Of a stretch of DNA of 64,000 nucleotides, positions 23,684-32,313 are shown piece by piece (the first letter of the stretch is position 1; the number at the start of each line of letters is the position of its first letter). The DNA comes from Prochlorococcus marinus str. MIT 9215. Lineage in GTDB: Bacteria > Cyanobacteriota > Cyanobacteriia > PCC-6307 > Cyanobiaceae. The position numbers and the translations under genes are program-made. The stretch covers positions 310,001 to 374,000 of the forward strand of contig NC_009840.1 of the NCBI RefSeq assembly GCF_000018065.1, given 5' to 3'. The notes below the pieces were generated by a model. That model was not told where the DNA came from, did no database searches, and was given only the letters and a program-made list of their open reading frames with translations.

Positions 23684-23770
23684 ATAAAGATTATCATTAT
23701 TGAACGTTTTTGCTTTCTTTATTCTTATTTCTTAACTAAGTATTTTTAGAGTTATAAAAAATAACTTAAT

Positions 23771-25300
23771 TCATAAATTTATTTTCTTAAGAAGAGTTTT
23801 AAACTCTTTTTTACCAATAATTTTTTCAGCTGCGTAAGCGCCACTTGCTGAAACAGCAGGAATTCCAATACCTGGAAATGTACTTGCGCCGCAAGTAAAT
23901 AAATTTTTCACTGGAGTTTTGCAGCCTGGAAAAAGACCTTTTGCTGCAGATAATGCAGGGCCGTAACTACCGCAATAGGTATTAGTGAATTTTTTATGAG
24001 TGATTGGGGTTCCTAGCATCTTTAAATCAATCCTTTCATCTATATCAGGGATGAATTTTCGCACTGCATTAAGGAATATTGAACATCTTTCTTCTTTCAA
24101 ATTTCTATATTCTAATTCCTTTGGATTTAGGTTTTCCCAAATTTCCCAAGGTTCATTTGCGGGAGTATATCCATGAAGAACATGTTTTCCTTCAGGGGCC
24201 ATATTTTTATCTAAAACAGATGGGATTGAAAATACGACTATATTTCTTTCTGCGGTTATACCTTTTTCCCACTCATCAACATGTATCGCGTGTATTGGCA
24301 AATTTTCAAGACCATCAGCATCAAAACCTAGATGTATGTGAAGGAAAGAATCACATTTATTAGGGTTCAAAACTTTTGTGCTCCATTTTTTTGAAATTTC
24401 ATTTGGAATTAACTTTTTTAAATTCCAAATATCAGTATTCGTGACAATAGATTCACAACTATAACTAGAACCATTATTCAGAGTTATACCTGTGGCTAAA
24501 TTTTTATTGAAGTTAATTGTCTTTACTCTCGAAGAAAGAATTAATTCTCCTCCATTTTTTTTAAATCCATTAATTAAAGCTTTTACGATAGATTCACTAC
24601 CTCCTTTGGGGTATTCAAGGTATGAATTTGGTTCAAACCATTCGTTAAATAAAGTAGCCATCGCAGCTGTATTTGTATCATGCATTGACATACCACTGAT
24701 CAAAAAGCTCAATAAATCAACCCAATTCCTGAGAAAAGGATCCTCTAGATGATTATTTACTAAATTCCCAAAGCCTTTATTAATTTTTGGTATTTGATTG
24801 ATATTAGGTAAAAATTTTGAGGTTAAATTTATTAAATCTAAGAAATTTATTGATTCGGGAGAAAATGAGAGTAACGGTATTTCATTTATTATTTTGCTAA
24901 GAGGTTTTATTCCGGAAATAAAAGATTCCCATTCCTTAACAGATTTCTCACCTCTTAGAGTTTTAATTGTTTGTTTAAAAGGTTCTTCCCCCACATCAAG
25001 ATTAAAATTCCCTTCTGGGACAATTACTTGCCATCCTTTGTATTGAAATAGTTCAACTTCCTCATCAAGTAATTTAAGAATTTGCCCTAGGGGATTAGTT
25101 GTCGGCCATTTACCTATTCCACTCCACAATGAAGGACCTGACTCGAAAGTGTAACCATTTCTTTTAAAACTGTGAGCAACACCTCCCGGCTGACTATGAG
25201 CTTCACATATAAGTACTTTTTTGCCTGATAAAGCGATAATCGAGCCGCAACATAATCCCCCTATTCCACTACCTACTATTACAACATCGTACTTTTCCAT
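23771..25300 (-). CDS. CrtI/CRTISO-type FAD-dependent carotenoid or phytoene-dehydrogenase-related oxidoreductase
   Basis: A 509-residue flavoprotein. The dinucleotide-binding motif GSGIGG is at residues 10-15, with the second conserved region HSFKRNGYTFESGPSLWSG. The C-terminal FAD signature (LFTCGASTFPGIGIPAVSASG) is typical of phytoene desaturase and carotene isomerase relatives. It could be a carotenoid isomerase paralogue or another prenyl-substrate oxidoreductase; the substrate is not resolved by sequence. Confidence 0.82.
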   Translation of the reverse strand: MEKYDVVIVGSGIGGLCCGSIIALSGKKVLICEAHSQPGGVAHSFKRNGYTFESGPSLWSGIGKWPTTNPLGQILKLLDEEVELFQYKGWQVIVPEGNFNLDVGEEPFKQTIKTLRGEKSVKEWESFISGIKPLSKIINEIPLLSFSPESINFLDLINLTSKFLPNINQIPKINKGFGNLVNNHLEDPFLRNWVDLLSFLISGMSMHDTNTAAMATLFNEWFEPNSYLEYPKGGSESIVKALINGFKKNGGELILSSRVKTINFNKNLATGITLNNGSSYSCESIVTNTDIWNLKKLIPNEISKKWSTKVLNPNKCDSFLHIHLGFDADGLENLPIHAIHVDEWEKGITAERNIVVFSIPSVLDKNMAPEGKHVLHGYTPANEPWEIWENLNPKELEYRNLKEERCSIFLNAVRKFIPDIDERIDLKMLGTPITHKKFTNTYCGSYGPALSAAKGLFPGCKTPVKNLFTCGASTFPGIGIPAVSASGAYAAEKIIGKKEFKTLLKKINL

Positions 25301-25339
25301 TAAATATTTATTTTACTCTTTTCGCACAACTAATTAGTT

Positions 25340-25450
25340 TTAGACAAATGTATTAGTTGAAGTTGTAATACTTAGTACAACGGCTAAGAAAAATATGTAA
25401 GGGACTGCTTTTAGAGGGATGTATCCTTGGCTTTTAGAAATAAAATCCAT
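25340..25450 (-). CDS. Putative small membrane peptide
   Basis: A 36-residue frame, MDFISKSQGYIPLKAVPYIFFLAVVLS..., with one transmembrane segment. An in-frame upstream ATG at 25507 would give 55 residues. Neither start has a clear Shine-Dalgarno site. No family recognised. Confidence 0.4.
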   Translation of the reverse strand: MDFISKSQGYIPLKAVPYIFFLAVVLSITTSTNTFV

Positions 25451-25622
25451 TAATTTAGTTACTTTATGTAAATATAATAACGAGATCTTGTTCCTTATGT
25501 GTGCCATAAAATTATTTTTTTGGAAATATTTTGAAATAAAGAAATCTTTTTGGAGATATTTTTAACAAAGAACATTTTTTATAGAGTTATCTTAGTATTT
25601 GATCCTTAGATTAAAATCTATT

Positions 25623-26108
25623 ATGAAACAATTTCCTGATATTAATGAGATAAAACTATTAGAAAAAAATTCCCAAAAAAATGGTAGCGGAATTGCATAT
25701 GAGGAATTGTTAGGAATATGGAAGTTTAAGTATGTATGGGGAAAGGAGTCAGATGAAATCAAAAATATACCCAGTTCGATTCTCCAAGTATTATCGGCAA
25801 GACTCGAACTGAAAAGTAAAAATAAAGAGGATCAAATAAATTATGAAATAAAAAATTCAATTAATTTCGGATTATTAAATATCACTTTTACAGGCAACGC
25901 AGAATTAAAAGGGATTAGACCTTTATTGGCTTTCTATTTTGAAGAATTAAAAATTAGTATTAGTAGTTTTCCTATATTTAATAAGGAATTAAAAAAACCA
26001 GAAGATAAAAAAATGCCTTTTTTCTCACTTGTAGGAATTAGCACTAAAGATAATTGGTTGTGTGCTCGAGGCAGAGGCGGAGGGCTTGCAATATGGGTTA
26101 AGTCTTAA
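25623..26108 (+). CDS. Hypothetical protein, possibly PAP/fibrillin-like
   Basis: About 161 residues from the ATG (a TTG 24 bases upstream is the alternative). The layout, with an early LLGIWKFKYVWG, a central beta-rich region, and a final WLCARGRGGGLAIWVK, resembles small plastid lipid-associated (fibrillin) proteins of cyanobacteria. These associate with thylakoids and plastoglobule-like lipid. The match is by pattern only. Confidence 0.6.
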   Translation: MKQFPDINEIKLLEKNSQKNGSGIAYEELLGIWKFKYVWGKESDEIKNIPSSILQVLSARLELKSKNKEDQINYEIKNSINFGLLNITFTGNAELKGIRPLLAFYFEELKISISSFPIFNKELKKPEDKKMPFFSLVGISTKDNWLCARGRGGGLAIWVKS

Positions 26109-26109
26109 T

Positions 26110-26325
26110 TTAGTGGTATTCTCCTGGATGATCTACCTTTCTTACGGTAACTTTATCAACTTTTTGTCCATTAAATCTTAAAAGATCATCTCCTGAAAAG
26201 TCATAACCTAAGCGTTGACCTATTAAGGCTACATCATCTGCTGTAGAGGATGTAGTAACCTGCTTTTTTAATTCTTCATCGGATTGCATCTTAATTAAAA
26301 ATTTTCTTATTTCAGAAAAACTCAT
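26110..26325 (-). CDS. Nif11-like small protein
   Basis: A 71-residue protein with the Nif11 pattern: MSFSEIRKFLIKMQSDEELKKQV, then ADDVALIGQRLGYDFSGDDLLRF. In some marine cyanobacteria such domains serve as leader peptides for lanthipeptides. Here the double-glycine cleavage site and cysteine core are absent, and no modifying enzyme is adjacent, so a stand-alone role is more likely. Confidence 0.78.
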   Translation of the reverse strand: MSFSEIRKFLIKMQSDEELKKQVTTSSTADDVALIGQRLGYDFSGDDLLRFNGQKVDKVTVRKVDHPGEYH

Positions 26326-26416
26326 TACTAGAATTTGATTGATTGATGTTAAAGAAATTTATAAAATCTTTTTCTTAGCAAGAACAAGATAAATAGATAA
26401 TCATTATACTATTTTT

Positions 26417-26734
26417 ATGACTTACTTATTCCTATATATAGTTGGCATAATTTTAATATGGTGGATATATCGTGTCGGTTGGCTTGAGGCGCTCAAAACA
26501 GTAGTTAAAGTTATAGTCCCCTCAGCGCTTATTATTTTATTTAACATAAAAGCCGGAAGATTACTTTTTAAAAGTCCTGTAGTCGGATTATTAAGCGCTT
26601 TGCCTACCTCTATTTTTATTTTTAGAGGTTCATTACCTTTAGTTAGTTATATAAATAACTGGATTGAAAATAAAATAAATAATTATGATGATTCGGAAGT
26701 TATAGATACTGATTCTGTGCCTTTAGATGATTAA
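26417..26734 (+). CDS. Membrane protein of unknown function
   Basis: The 105-residue protein has two or three hydrophobic segments (residues 3-18, 30-45, and 57-75) and an acidic C-terminus rich in Asp (YDDSEVIDTDSVPLDD). No named family. It is convergent with the next gene, two bases apart. Confidence 0.65.
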   Translation: MTYLFLYIVGIILIWWIYRVGWLEALKTVVKVIVPSALIILFNIKAGRLLFKSPVVGLLSALPTSIFIFRGSLPLVSYINNWIENKINNYDDSEVIDTDSVPLDD

Positions 26735-26735
26735 T

Positions 26736-27128
26736 TTAATCAAATCCAAGAAATAATTCTTTGTGTACAACAAGAACATCAAATAAAGTTGTTCCATGAA
26801 TAGGACTTAATGGGATTTTGTCTATATTTAATGCTTCTGCGCAAATTAAATGAGCATCCCATTTTGTATTGTGATCACTTATTTCAATTGACCACTCAAT
26901 TACTTTTTTGAAATGATCTGGCATCTCCGAACCAATTTTTCTGCAAATTTGACATAGAACTGACAAAAGAGGAGGTTTTGATGGCCTTTTTAAATCTTTA
27001 ATAAGGCTAGGTTGTGTAAAAACACTTGTATAGCGGATGTAGTCTATCAATTCATATTCTTCTTTAGTAAGATCTGCCTTATCTAATGCTCTTTCAAATT
27101 CGTCTATGGGGGTTATGGGCCTATCCAA
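26736..27128 (-). CDS. Conserved-looking cytosolic hypothetical protein
   Basis: A 130-residue soluble, mostly helical protein (LTKEEYELIDYIRYTSVFTQ, LSVLCQICRKIGSEMPDHFK). Two cysteines (CQIC) could bind a metal. It starts 5 bases after the tatA stop, so they are likely cotranscribed. Function unknown. Confidence 0.72.
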   Translation of the reverse strand: MDRPITPIDEFERALDKADLTKEEYELIDYIRYTSVFTQPSLIKDLKRPSKPPLLSVLCQICRKIGSEMPDHFKKVIEWSIEISDHNTKWDAHLICAEALNIDKIPLSPIHGTTLFDVLVVHKELFLGFD

Positions 27129-27132
27129 GATA

Positions 27133-27393
27133 TTATTTTTTGCTGTTTTCTGAATCTATTTTTTCTTGATTAATTTCATTGGTTTGATTGCTTTCTATAG
27201 ATTTAGGAGATTCATCTTCTTCGTTCATAACTTGGTCTATTTCATTTTGAAATTCATTCGATGCTTTTTTAAGACTTTTCAAAGTTTTACCAAGCTGTTT
27301 CCCTAATTCTGGAAGCTTTTTTGGACCAAAAATTAAAAGAGCTAAGATAAGTATTACAGTAACTTCAGGCAAACCTACACCAAAAATATTCAT
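27133..27393 (-). CDS. tatA: Twin-arginine translocase subunit TatA
   Basis: TatA oligomerises to form the passage for folded proteins in the Tat pathway. The 86-residue sequence has the short N-terminal membrane helix (PEVTVILILALLIF), the hinge motif FGPKKLPELGK, an amphipathic helix, and an acidic C-terminal tail. Single TatA-type proteins in cyanobacteria can also serve TatB-like roles. Confidence 0.92.
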   Translation of the reverse strand: MNIFGVGLPEVTVILILALLIFGPKKLPELGKQLGKTLKSLKKASNEFQNEIDQVMNEEDESPKSIESNQTNEINQEKIDSENSKK

Positions 27394-27484
27394 AACTGAT
27401 AGCTATTTAACTAATTAGGAAATCTACTATTAAATATAGTCAAATCATGTGAAAATTTCATTCTCGGAAGAGCTTTTTTTAATA

Positions 27485-27622
27485 TTAAAAAATTTTGAAA
27501 AATATTATTGTTATTAATACTCCTTTAAAGAAAACTAACCAAAGTAATTGATAATCACTCAATTTGAATTTTTTTTGGTACCAATTTATAAGAGTTTTAT
27601 GTTTGTCTATTAATTTTCTCAT
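27485..27622 (-). CDS. Small single-span membrane protein
   Basis: A 45-residue ORF, MRKLIDKHKTLINWYQKKFK... with a strongly basic N-terminal half and a hydrophobic C-terminal helix (LLWLVFFKGVLITIIFF). The topology is that of a C-tail anchored protein. It follows tatA on the same strand after about 90 bases... with its start at 27622 lying upstream of tatA. No family recognised. Confidence 0.5.
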   Translation of the reverse strand: MRKLIDKHKTLINWYQKKFKLSDYQLLWLVFFKGVLITIIFFKIF

Positions 27623-27784
27623 TTTCACCGAGATAATTTATTACTATCACTTATTTTATCTTAATTTCTTTTATTATTATTTTATAGGGATCCTACATTC
27701 AATCCACAATAGATTATTTTATTAGATTTTAATCTTTTCTAAATTATTGAAACTATTCGTTAAATATCTACCATCTTAAAAAAA

Positions 27785-28018
27785 ATGAAGTACTTATTTG
27801 TTGTTTTTTATCTTTTCTTTCTAATTTATCCAGCTGAAGCCGTTACCACAAAAATGTTTAAAGTATTGGATACGTGTGCGAGATATCGACTCGGTGAGAT
27901 TAATGCTAATGAGGCTATAGAAAAACTAAAATTAAAAAATTCTTCCATTAGTCAGCCAAAGGATCTAGTAAAAAAATATTGCTCAGTATTTACTCCAAAT
28001 GAAAAAATTCAATTTTAA
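27785..28018 (+). CDS. Small exported protein
   Basis: A 77-residue protein with a clear signal peptide (hydrophobic LFVVFYLFFLIYP, then AEA cleavage-type site near residue 19) and a mature part with two cysteines (Cys31 and about Cys66), which could form a disulfide in the periplasm. No named family. Confidence 0.68.
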   Translation: MKYLFVVFYLFFLIYPAEAVTTKMFKVLDTCARYRLGEINANEAIEKLKLKNSSISQPKDLVKKYCSVFTPNEKIQF

Positions 28019-28034
28019 TTTTAGAACTATATAT

Positions 28035-28169
28035 TTAATTATTCTTTTTTGAATAATCTTTAGATTTGCTTCTTATTTCTTTAACTTCTTTATAATTAGT
28101 TATTTTTAAATTAAAAATAACTCTCAAAAAAAGAATAAGAAATAAAAAAATATAAATTATTAATTCCAT
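28035..28169 (-). CDS. Putative small membrane peptide
   Basis: A 44-residue frame, MELIIYIFLFLILFLRVIF..., with one N-terminal transmembrane helix and a long basic C-terminal tail (KEVKEIRSKSKDYSKKNN). Clean ATG; no family recognised. Confidence 0.45.
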   Translation of the reverse strand: MELIIYIFLFLILFLRVIFNLKITNYKEVKEIRSKSKDYSKKNN

Positions 28170-28250
28170 ATTATTGAATTAATAAATTTACCATAGTTAA
28201 ATACTCCCTAGTTTATTTCAATAATTTTTTAGTATCTTATAAAACAAAAA

Positions 28251-28270
28251 AACTGACTTTAATGTCAGTT
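28251..28270 (-). terminator. Hairpin with T-run in minus orientation
   Basis: AACTGAC and GTCAGTT form a 7-bp stem around a 6-base loop. In minus orientation the stem is followed by TTTTTTTGTTTT, a good intrinsic terminator. No annotated minus-strand gene ends here. Confidence 0.55.
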
Positions 28271-28333
28271 ATTTGCTTCAAGGCCACAAAAAAAACATAT
28301 TAACCTCTAATATGGAATTTTATAAGAATTATT

Positions 28334-28783
28334 GTGCAGATTGGAGATAAAATTCCAGAATTTTCTTTACTGGATCAAAATGGAGTTAAAAGATCAAATA
28401 AGGGTTTAAAAAATCCCCTTGTTTTGTTTTTTTATCCAAAAGATGATACGCCGGGTTGCACTATAGAAGTTTGCGGATTTAGAGATAAATATGACTTATT
28501 TAAAGTATTAGGAGCACAAGTTTGGGGAGTAAGTAATGGAAGTACCTCAAGTCATTTGGCATTTGCTAATAAAAATAAATTACAATATCCATTACTTTGT
28601 GATACGAATGACTCTCTTAGGAAAACTTTTAAAGTTCCTAAAGTATTAGGTTTTATGGATGGTAGGGTAACTTACGTTATTGATCGCAAAGGGACAGTTA
28701 GGCATATTTTTAGAGATTTATTGAATGGTCCTGAACACATTAAAGAGGCAATTAGAGTACTTAAGGAAATTCAAAATCAATAA
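28334..28783 (+). CDS. bcp: Peroxiredoxin Q / Bcp
   Basis: This thiol peroxidase reduces hydrogen peroxide and organic hydroperoxides using thioredoxin. The motif PKDDTPGCTIEVCGF gives peroxidatic Cys42 and resolving Cys47, the five-residue spacing that defines PrxQ. Length is 149 residues. The start is GTG. Confidence 0.95.
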   Translation: MQIGDKIPEFSLLDQNGVKRSNKGLKNPLVLFFYPKDDTPGCTIEVCGFRDKYDLFKVLGAQVWGVSNGSTSSHLAFANKNKLQYPLLCDTNDSLRKTFKVPKVLGFMDGRVTYVIDRKGTVRHIFRDLLNGPEHIKEAIRVLKEIQNQ

Positions 28784-28849
28784 ATTATTATTCAAATAAT
28801 TTTAGATTAATAGGTTTTGTTTTATTATAGTTTCAGCTTTTTTAACTAT

Positions 28850-29122
28850 ATGAAGAAAATGGGAATGCAGGCTGTAGATCTTGCTATTCAAAATGGAGTG
28901 GATCTTGACGGTACTCCAATCCCTCAAAAAATGCTAGATCTATATAATAGAATTATGGATGAGGAGAATAAAAGACAAAGGAGTGGTGTTAAAAAATCAA
29001 TGAGAAATAGATGCGTCAAAACTGGTTCTAAGCATTTTGATAAAGAAACATTGAATCAATTATTAATAGACTCAGGATGGGAAGGTCTCAAAGAAAAAGA
29101 AATTTTGTTTTTTTATAACTAA
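28850..29122 (+). CDS. Hypothetical protein
   Basis: About 90 residues from the ATG at 28850 (a TTG 33 bases upstream is possible, but its extra residues look untranslated). The central part AVDLAIQNGVDLDGTPIPQKMLDLYNRIMDEENKRQRSGVKKSMRNRCVKTG is soluble and basic. No named family. Confidence 0.62.
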   Translation: MKKMGMQAVDLAIQNGVDLDGTPIPQKMLDLYNRIMDEENKRQRSGVKKSMRNRCVKTGSKHFDKETLNQLLIDSGWEGLKEKEILFFYN

Positions 29123-29221
29123 AAATTTTTAAATTATCTTGAAATTTATATATGGCAATTTTTACTTTAATTAAAAAAATTGAGAACTAACAAAGTATTT
29201 ATTTAGATCTAATTTTTTAAA

Positions 29222-29566
29222 TTATTTAAACCATCCTTTTTTGTTAGAGGGTATTATTTTCTTTTTTTCAGCTTTTGTTCTATTACTTGCTTTTTTGAAA
29301 GCCAAGTTGGCTTCGATAACTGTAACTATTGATATGAAAAAAAGACCAGAAATCCCAATTATTTGTTCATTTTGAGAAGGTTCTGAATCACCTTGTAAAA
29401 AAATACCTAAAGCGAACCATGCTGTACTAGCAGTGATGGTAATAAAATATGGTCTCCATCTTCTTTGATATAAGTAACCTGATCCTAAACCAGGAAGAAA
29501 ATTTAAAAAAGATGCTACCCATCCTTTTGAAGTTGCAAGTATTTCGTCTCTTGAGGGGTAAGACAT
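29222..29566 (-). CDS. Membrane protein of unknown function
   Basis: The 114-residue protein has an amphipathic N-terminus (ILATSKGWVASFLNFLPGLGSGYLYQRRWRPYF) and two transmembrane helices, then a strongly basic C-terminal tail. The GLGSGYLYQRRW stretch, with a glycine-rich loop and following helix, is reminiscent of TM2-type small proteins. Function unknown. Confidence 0.7.
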   Translation of the reverse strand: MSYPSRDEILATSKGWVASFLNFLPGLGSGYLYQRRWRPYFITITASTAWFALGIFLQGDSEPSQNEQIIGISGLFFISIVTVIEANLAFKKASNRTKAEKKKIIPSNKKGWFK

Positions 29567-29571
29567 TTATG

Positions 29572-29676
29572 TTAGGTATTTATTAAATGTGAATTTATAT
29601 AAGCAAAAGATATTGCTGCACAAATTACCCAACTGAAAGGTAAGAACATTCTTATTTTTTCTTTATTGTTATTCAT
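29572..29676 (-). CDS. Putative small membrane peptide
   Basis: A 34-residue frame, MNNNKEKIRMFLPFSWVICAAISFAYI..., upstream of the preceding minus-strand gene by 5 bases, so possibly its operon partner. One transmembrane segment. Support is moderate to low. Confidence 0.45.
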   Translation of the reverse strand: MNNNKEKIRMFLPFSWVICAAISFAYINSHLINT

Positions 29677-29745
29677 TTTTTAATTATGGAAAAAATTTTT
29701 AAAATCTGTGGATTTAATAGGTACCTTAAAATCAGAAGAATAAAA

Positions 29746-29768
29746 AAAGACGGTTAAAAACCGTCTTT
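29746..29768. terminator. Bidirectional intrinsic terminator
   Basis: AAAGACGGTT and AACCGTCTTT form a 10-bp stem with a 3-base loop, with A-rich and T-containing flanks. It lies 27 bases past the stop of the minus-strand gene that ends at 29796 and probably terminates it. Confidence 0.8.
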
Positions 29769-29795
29769 GAAAAAAGTAATTTCTCTAAAAATAAA

Positions 29796-30170
29796 TTATT
29801 TATCTTTTGAAGCTGAGAGAACTTTAAGTTCTTTCTTTACTTCTTTTTCTCTCTCTTCAAGATGTTTAAGTTGAGCTTTAAAAGCATCTTCAAGTCTTAC
29901 TTTTTGTGTTGTAATTTCATCAAGCTCTTCTTGATGTTGGTTTTTCTTTAACTCCTTCATTTCACTATCGGAAATAACATATACTGGGCGATATGAAGGT
30001 GTTTCAAAAAGAAGATCAAACATTGAATACATAAGTGACCTTTGAATTAGTACAAATTCAATATCTGATAATTCTTTGGAATATGAAAGGATAAATACCG
30101 AAGATATTGATACGGCAAATACACCGAATTTCGGTTTCCATAACATAACCGCCCAGTATTTACCGATCAA
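29796..30170 (-). CDS. Hypothetical protein with N-terminal helix and C-terminal coiled coil
   Basis: A 124-residue protein with a hydrophobic segment near residues 15-30 (FGVFAVSISSVFILSYS) and a long charged coiled coil over about residues 75-120 (EELDEITTQKVRLEDAFKAQLKHLEEREKEVKKELK). It may be membrane anchored. No family recognised. A strong terminator follows. Confidence 0.65.
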   Translation of the reverse strand: MIGKYWAVMLWKPKFGVFAVSISSVFILSYSKELSDIEFVLIQRSLMYSMFDLLFETPSYRPVYVISDSEMKELKKNQHQEELDEITTQKVRLEDAFKAQLKHLEEREKEVKKELKVLSASKDK

Positions 30171-30236
30171 ATTTTAAGGTATGTTTTAAAGTATTAAGGA
30201 GATGCTTCTAAAAATTTAAATCAAAAAGAACTAAAA

Positions 30237-30665
30237 ATGGATTTAAAAATTACTAAAACATTAGTAATCCCATCCAACGAAATTAAATGGCGATTTTCCA
30301 AATCCTCCGGTCCTGGAGGGCAAAATGTAAATAAAATTGAAAGTAGAGTAGAGATTATTTTTAATTTAGAAGATTCAAAAGTACTAAATAATTATCAGAA
30401 AGAAATTCTTAAAATAAACTTGAAAAACAAATTAGTAAATAATAGCTTGTGTTTAGCGGTTCAAGAACACAGAAATCAATTATTAAATAGGCAGCTAGCT
30501 TTAATGAAATTTAGTTCAATCATAAAAAATGCTTTAAATAAACCATTTAAATTAAGAAAATCTACACAACCTACTAAAGCATCACAAAAGAAAAGAGTTG
30601 AGTTTAAGAAAAAACGTGGTGAATTGAAAAAAAATCGACAAAAAGAAAAAATATATCAAATATGA
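30237..30665 (+). CDS. arfB: Peptidyl-tRNA hydrolase ArfB
   Basis: ArfB rescues stalled ribosomes lacking a stop codon. The catalytic GGQ motif lies at residues 27-29 in SSGPGGQNVNK, and the C-terminal tail is basic and unstructured (KASQKKRVEFKKKRGELKKN), as needed to probe the empty mRNA channel. The length of 142 residues is typical. Confidence 0.93.
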   Translation: MDLKITKTLVIPSNEIKWRFSKSSGPGGQNVNKIESRVEIIFNLEDSKVLNNYQKEILKINLKNKLVNNSLCLAVQEHRNQLLNRQLALMKFSSIIKNALNKPFKLRKSTQPTKASQKKRVEFKKKRGELKKNRQKEKIYQI

Positions 30666-30737
30666 ATAAACTAAATAAATTTTTTCCTCGCAGATTGCAA
30701 TCAAAGCATGTGATAAATTTAATTTTATTTTGGTTTA

Positions 30738-30986
30738 TTGAATTCAACTAATGATTTCTGGTTAATTGACTCTAATTTTGTAGGGGTGATGCGTTTCTAC
30801 AAAGATAGAGATTATTCTGATAAATCTATTGATTATATGTTTATTGAAGAAGGAATTATTATGGGAATTCATGGAGAAAATCCTCCATTAATGAAAACTA
30901 GAAAAAAAATTGTTATTGAAGAAGCGAGATTATTATGGCAAAAATTGTTAAATGAAGGTTGGCAAAAAACTAATAAAAAATGGTGA
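30738..30986 (+). CDS. DUF1651-like small protein
   Basis: An 82-residue protein starting at TTG. It has the DUF1651-type pattern: FWLIDSNFVGVMRFYKDRD, then NPPLMKTRKKIVIEEARLLWQKLLNEGW. The family is found in marine picocyanobacteria, often in many copies, and its function is unknown. Confidence 0.78.
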   Translation: MNSTNDFWLIDSNFVGVMRFYKDRDYSDKSIDYMFIEEGIIMGIHGENPPLMKTRKKIVIEEARLLWQKLLNEGWQKTNKKW

Positions 30987-31014
30987 GCAAATTCTACAAA
31001 AAATTTTTTTAATT

Positions 31015-31179
31015 TCAGAAAATAAATGAACCTTTAGGGTATAGCTTGGAAATTTTTTCCTGTTGCAAATATTTCTTTTTTTTGACGTCGTTTTCATATC
31101 TTCTCAACATCATTAGATAGTTTGTAACTCCAAAAATTATTAAAAACACAATAAATCTTATTTCTGCATCAAAGTTCAT
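31015..31179 (-). CDS. Small single-span membrane protein
   Basis: About 54 residues from the ATG in MNFDAEIRFIVFL (an upstream ATG at 31221 would add 14). One transmembrane helix is followed by a lysine-rich cytosolic tail (YENDVKKKKYLQQEKISKLYPKG). Family unknown. Confidence 0.5.
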   Translation of the reverse strand: MNFDAEIRFIVFLIIFGVTNYLMMLRRYENDVKKKKYLQQEKISKLYPKGSFIF

Positions 31180-31241
31180 ATGAATATTAAGCTTTTTTTT
31201 AATCTGACAATTAATAATCAAAAATCAATCGGTATTTATAT

Positions 31242-32102
31242 CTAATTAATACGTCTAGTAAAAATCTTTTTTGATTGTACGGTATAAAAAATACATAATA
31301 AAAGTAATATTAAAATTGCACTAAAGCTTCCTATTGGGTTTGGAGTATTTTGTGTAAAAGGCCCTGCTAAAAAAGAAGGTGTATTTTCTTTGAATTCTAT
31401 TAATCCGTTATTTAATAAAAACCAAATACCCACTAGTCCTCCATGAATTCCTATGCAATTCCACAAAGAACCTTGATCTCTAATTCTTACTAATGATAGA
31501 AATATCCCTAGTAAAATAAATCCTAAACGCAATCCAATCATATTCCAAAAGAGCTCATTTGAGAAATTATGAACATAACTAAAAACTATAGCTTGTATGG
31601 CTATGGATATTTTTGTACCATATTCAAACTTTAATTCTTCTAGTAACCAGCCTCTAAAAATTATTTCTTCTGCGAATCCAACACCTAATCCAAGTACAAT
31701 AGAATTTAACAAAATGCTAAGGGAGAATTCACCTATCCAAGAAATACAATTTTGTTGCAATAGTGGCACCAGAATTAGAATTATTAAAAATAAAGCGAAT
31801 AAAATACCTTGAGAAAAACTGACAAAGTTTTTTAAGAATTTGTGTTTAGTTATCCCTAAAAGTAACCATGTACTTGATATATTGCGTTTGATATTAAACC
31901 AATATGGGAGTAAAAATATAAAAAGTAAAAAAGTAAAAATAGTACCAATTAAGGATAAATTTTCTTTTTCAAAATTCAATAATAATAAAGGCTGAGAAAA
32001 AGCCCAGCCAATGCCATAAAGAATTGGAATAAAAAATATAGTGGATAAAAATTTTGGTTTTAAAAGAAAAAAGCTTTTAGCTAATATTTTTATATTTTTC
32101 AT
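31242..32102 (-). CDS. CPBP-family intramembrane metalloprotease (CAAX protease-like)
   Basis: A 286-residue protein with about eight transmembrane helices. The family motifs are visible: Glu145-Glu146 in FAEEIIFRG, His178 in FSYVHNF, and a later HGG. These residues form the ABI/CPBP active site. Substrate unknown; cyanobacterial members are often annotated as possible membrane-protein maturation or bacteriocin-immunity factors. Confidence 0.87.
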   Translation of the reverse strand: MKNIKILAKSFFLLKPKFLSTIFFIPILYGIGWAFSQPLLLLNFEKENLSLIGTIFTFLLFIFLLPYWFNIKRNISSTWLLLGITKHKFLKNFVSFSQGILFALFLIILILVPLLQQNCISWIGEFSLSILLNSIVLGLGVGFAEEIIFRGWLLEELKFEYGTKISIAIQAIVFSYVHNFSNELFWNMIGLRLGFILLGIFLSLVRIRDQGSLWNCIGIHGGLVGIWFLLNNGLIEFKENTPSFLAGPFTQNTPNPIGSFSAILILLLLCIFYTVQSKKIFTRRIN

Positions 32103-32112
32103 TTTTTTTTAA

Positions 32113-32313
32113 TTAATTATCCCACCCTTGTACTTTTATTATTTTTATTAATTGTTCAAAAAAACCTAACTTTTTCTTTTTGCTATAATTCATGTTTTTT
32201 GAAAGATGAGATAAATCTTTATAAAATTGACGAGTTATCTTGTCTTCTTTATCACTAGGCCAAAGTAGTTCTGACCCCTCTTCGTATTCTTCTTTATATC
32301 TTTCTTGATTCAA
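32113..32313 (-). CDS. Small charged hypothetical protein
   Basis: A 66-residue soluble protein, acidic at the N-terminus (NQERYKEEYEEGSELLWPSDKEDK) and basic later (NYSKKKKLGFFEQLIKIIKVQG). It ends 10 bases before the CPBP gene on the same strand, so it may be translated with it. Confidence 0.55.
   Translation of the reverse strand: MNQERYKEEYEEGSELLWPSDKEDKITRQFYKDLSHLSKNMNYSKKKKLGFFEQLIKIIKVQGWDN

Noticed and set aside
27133-27393. TatB rather than TatA
   Set aside because: The short length, FGPKKLPELGK hinge and lack of a TatB-type polar residue in the helix fit TatA better.
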